A stretch of DNA of 44,569 nucleotides from JANMAT01 sp031359995 (GTDB lineage Bacteria; Actinomycetota; Acidimicrobiia; Acidimicrobiales; Ilumatobacteraceae): contig JANMAT010000098.1 of assembly GCA_031359995.1 (NCBI GenBank), positions 1 through 44,569 of the forward strand, read 5' to 3'. This document shows, piece after piece, positions 43,278-44,569 of this stretch (within the stretch, counting starts at the first letter, position 1; the number at the start of each line of letters is the position of its first letter). A program made the translations under genes and the position numbers. The notes under the pieces are model-generated. The model saw only the letters and a list, made by a program, of their open reading frames with translations. It was not told the DNA's origin and made no database searches.

Positions 43278-44569
43278 TCAGGGCATCATCGGAGATGCGT
43301 TCAGCTGGCCGGGCGCGAACGTGGCCAGCACGGCGGCATCGGCGCCGAACGCCAACGTCCACGTGTCACGGGCCAGACCGATCGGCGTGCTGGCCGGCAC
43401 GCGCCAGTTGGCCACGGCCAGGTTCCACAGGTCGGCCACGACCTTCTCGTTGTAGGTCGACTGCAAGCCCTGGAAGTTGGCGCCCTGCGACTGGGCCCGG
43501 GTCAGGTAGCGCGCCAGCTGGTGCAGCTTGGCCGACACGATGAAGGTGTTCACGTGGTCGGCCAGCGAGAGCCCGGCGCCCGACAGGGCCTGACCGAACG
43601 CGTTCTCCCACTCCATCTCCAGCACGTAGGCGTTCACCTCCCACAGCTGTGACTCGAAGCCCTGGTTGGCGATGCCGGGCACGGTGGTGTTGGTCAGGTA
43701 CAGGTCGGACACGGTGCGGGCCGACGACAGCAGGAACGGGTCGGTCACCAGCGCGTCGATGCGGCCGTCGACATCGGCCTTGATCAGGCTCTGGGCGAAC
43801 CCGCCGTACACCCAGCGGTGACCGCCGGCCGGCGCCATCGGCAGGCAGTTCACGCCGGCGCCGAAGCGGTTCGACGACTGCACCGTGTGGATGACCTCGT
43901 GGTAGGCCATGGCGAACGCGTCGAACACGTCGGCCACGGCGAGCGAGCCGTTCTTGGACGTGAACGTGTTGTCGACCCAGGTGTCCCACTCGGCGATGCT
44001 GGCCACGATGGCGGGGAACGGACCACTGTTCACGGCGGTCGTGTAGACGACGTCGCGGAACGCCTGCGGGTCCATGCTGGGTGTGACCGTGGCCTTCAGG
44101 AACGGGATGAGACCGGGGTTGATGTCGACCCGCACCTGACCGACGCCGTTCACCTCGTTGCAGGCGAACGCCTCGGGCGTGGGCGGCCGGCGCAACAGCG
44201 CCACCGATGTCGCCTCGGCCGGCACCGCCGCCCCCAGGAAGTAGCCGGCCACGTCGACCACGAGGTGCGTGCCCTGCTGCGAGTACAGCCGCACTGCGTC
44301 GCCCGAACCGAGCGACGAGAACGAGGCGTTCGCAACCGTCGCACCGGCTGCCGGCAGGTTCAGGTTCGACGCCAGCGGGATGTTCGTCTGCGCCGGGTAG
44401 ACGGTCACATAGCCGGCGGCGCGAGCTTCGGTGCCCGTGAGGTTCAGCACCACGGCGCCGACGCCGCCGGCCGGGACGCCCCCGGTGCCGCCGACCGGCA
44501 GCAGACGGCTCTGGGTGGCGGCCACGAACGCCGAGGGCCGCGTGTCGAGGATCCGTGAGGGCGAGAGCG
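43278..44569 (-). CDS. secreted HEXXH metallopeptidase with RILDTR-type surface domain, 5' end beyond the window
   Basis: At least 429 residues; the frame stays open through the right edge, so the start and signal peptide are missing. The first visible part reads S-R-I-L-D-T-R, then Q-S-R-L-L-P-V-G-G-T-G-G-V-P, V-G-A-V-V-L-N-L-T-G-T, G-Y-V-T-V-Y-P-A and H-L-V-V-D-V-A-G-Y-F. This is a beta domain found in many secreted actinobacterial proteins, often as repeats. The second part has Y-H-E-V-I-H-T-V-Q-S-S (HEXXH zinc motif) and a later W-E-V-N-A-Y-V-L-E-M-E-W that could give the third ligand. A peptidase attached to the cell surface is likely; its family is not recognised. Confidence 0.75.
   Translation of the reverse strand, partial: LSPSRILDTRPSAFVAATQSRLLPVGGTGGVPAGGVGAVVLNLTGTEARAAGYVTVYPAQTNIPLASNLNLPAAGATVANASFSSLGSGDAVRLYSQQGTHLVVDVAGYFLGAAVPAEATSVALLRRPPTPEAFACNEVNGVGQVRVDINPGLIPFLKATVTPSMDPQAFRDVVYTTAVNSGPFPAIVASIAEWDTWVDNTFTSKNGSLAVADVFDAFAMAYHEVIHTVQSSNRFGAGVNCLPMAPAGGHRWVYGGFAQSLIKADVDGRIDALVTDPFLLSSARTVSDLYLTNTTVPGIANQGFESQLWEVNAYVLEMEWENAFGQALSGAGLSLADHVNTFIVSAKLHQLARYLTRAQSQGANFQGLQSTYNEKVVADLWNLAVANWRVPASTPIGLARDTWTLAFGADAAVLATFAPGQLNASPMMP

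Overview
The window is high-GC, densely coded bacterial chromosome, most likely from an actinobacterium of the Acidimicrobiia type. Pointers to this are a DUF222-HNH gene behind an actinobacterial-type LexA box, an F420-type LLM oxidoreductase, SEC-C methionine aminopeptidase, several genes with a TANNNT -10 box only 6-8 nt before the start codon (leaderless mRNAs), and the RILDTR-type surface domain at the right edge. The lineage is an inference from gene content; there is no rRNA or marker gene here that fixes it.

Left end (1-3.2 kb) is accessory and decayed. It holds the 3' half of a tRNA-Thr gene (a typical attachment-site scar), a Phd/RelE-type toxin-antitoxin pair, then three broken genes in a row (AraC regulator with a frameshift, VOC/glyoxalase protein with a nonsense codon and an internal deletion, GNAT with two deletions), then a DUF222-HNH endonuclease under a near-perfect SOS box.

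From 3.2 to 16.4 kb come catabolic and housekeeping enzymes: a secreted propeller-like protein, GNAT, quinone reductase, M1 metallopeptidase, a frameshifted CHAP-like gene, and an FAD monooxygenase with an EthD-like protein. Diverging from the monooxygenase is the most notable gene of the window: a GrdB/PrdB-family selenoprotein (10185-11135) whose in-frame TGA is followed at the right distance by a hairpin with a GGUC loop. An F420-type LLM oxidoreductase follows it. Then come a second quinone reductase, enoyl-CoA hydratase, NIPSNAP, HAD, DUF1330 and methyltransferase genes.

From 16.4 to 30 kb: a GGDEF-EAL remnant, the rlmB-ispF pair, a Crp/Fnr regulator, a sortase, an unknown Pro/Ala-rich protein, a Cys-rich lipoprotein, and a 1453-residue FtsK/EssC-like triple ATPase that starts with a DnaG-like CHC2 zinc finger. 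A sigma/HTH-like gene diverges from the ATPase across four 12-bp tandem repeats. A GGDEF-EAL signalling protein follows that ends in a J-like domain without HPD.

From 30 kb to the end: MFS transporter, methionine aminopeptidase, an orphan adenine-type DNA methyltransferase, coaA-yaaA, dienelactone hydrolase, an exported beta-carbonic anhydrase with a low-complexity insert, SMP-30 lactonase, a small FhuF-like Fe-S protein, and nifJ (pyruvate:ferredoxin oxidoreductase) coupled to a dihydroorotate-dehydrogenase-like gene. That operon is closed by a 51-bp near-perfect palindrome. The window ends inside a secreted metallopeptidase gene.
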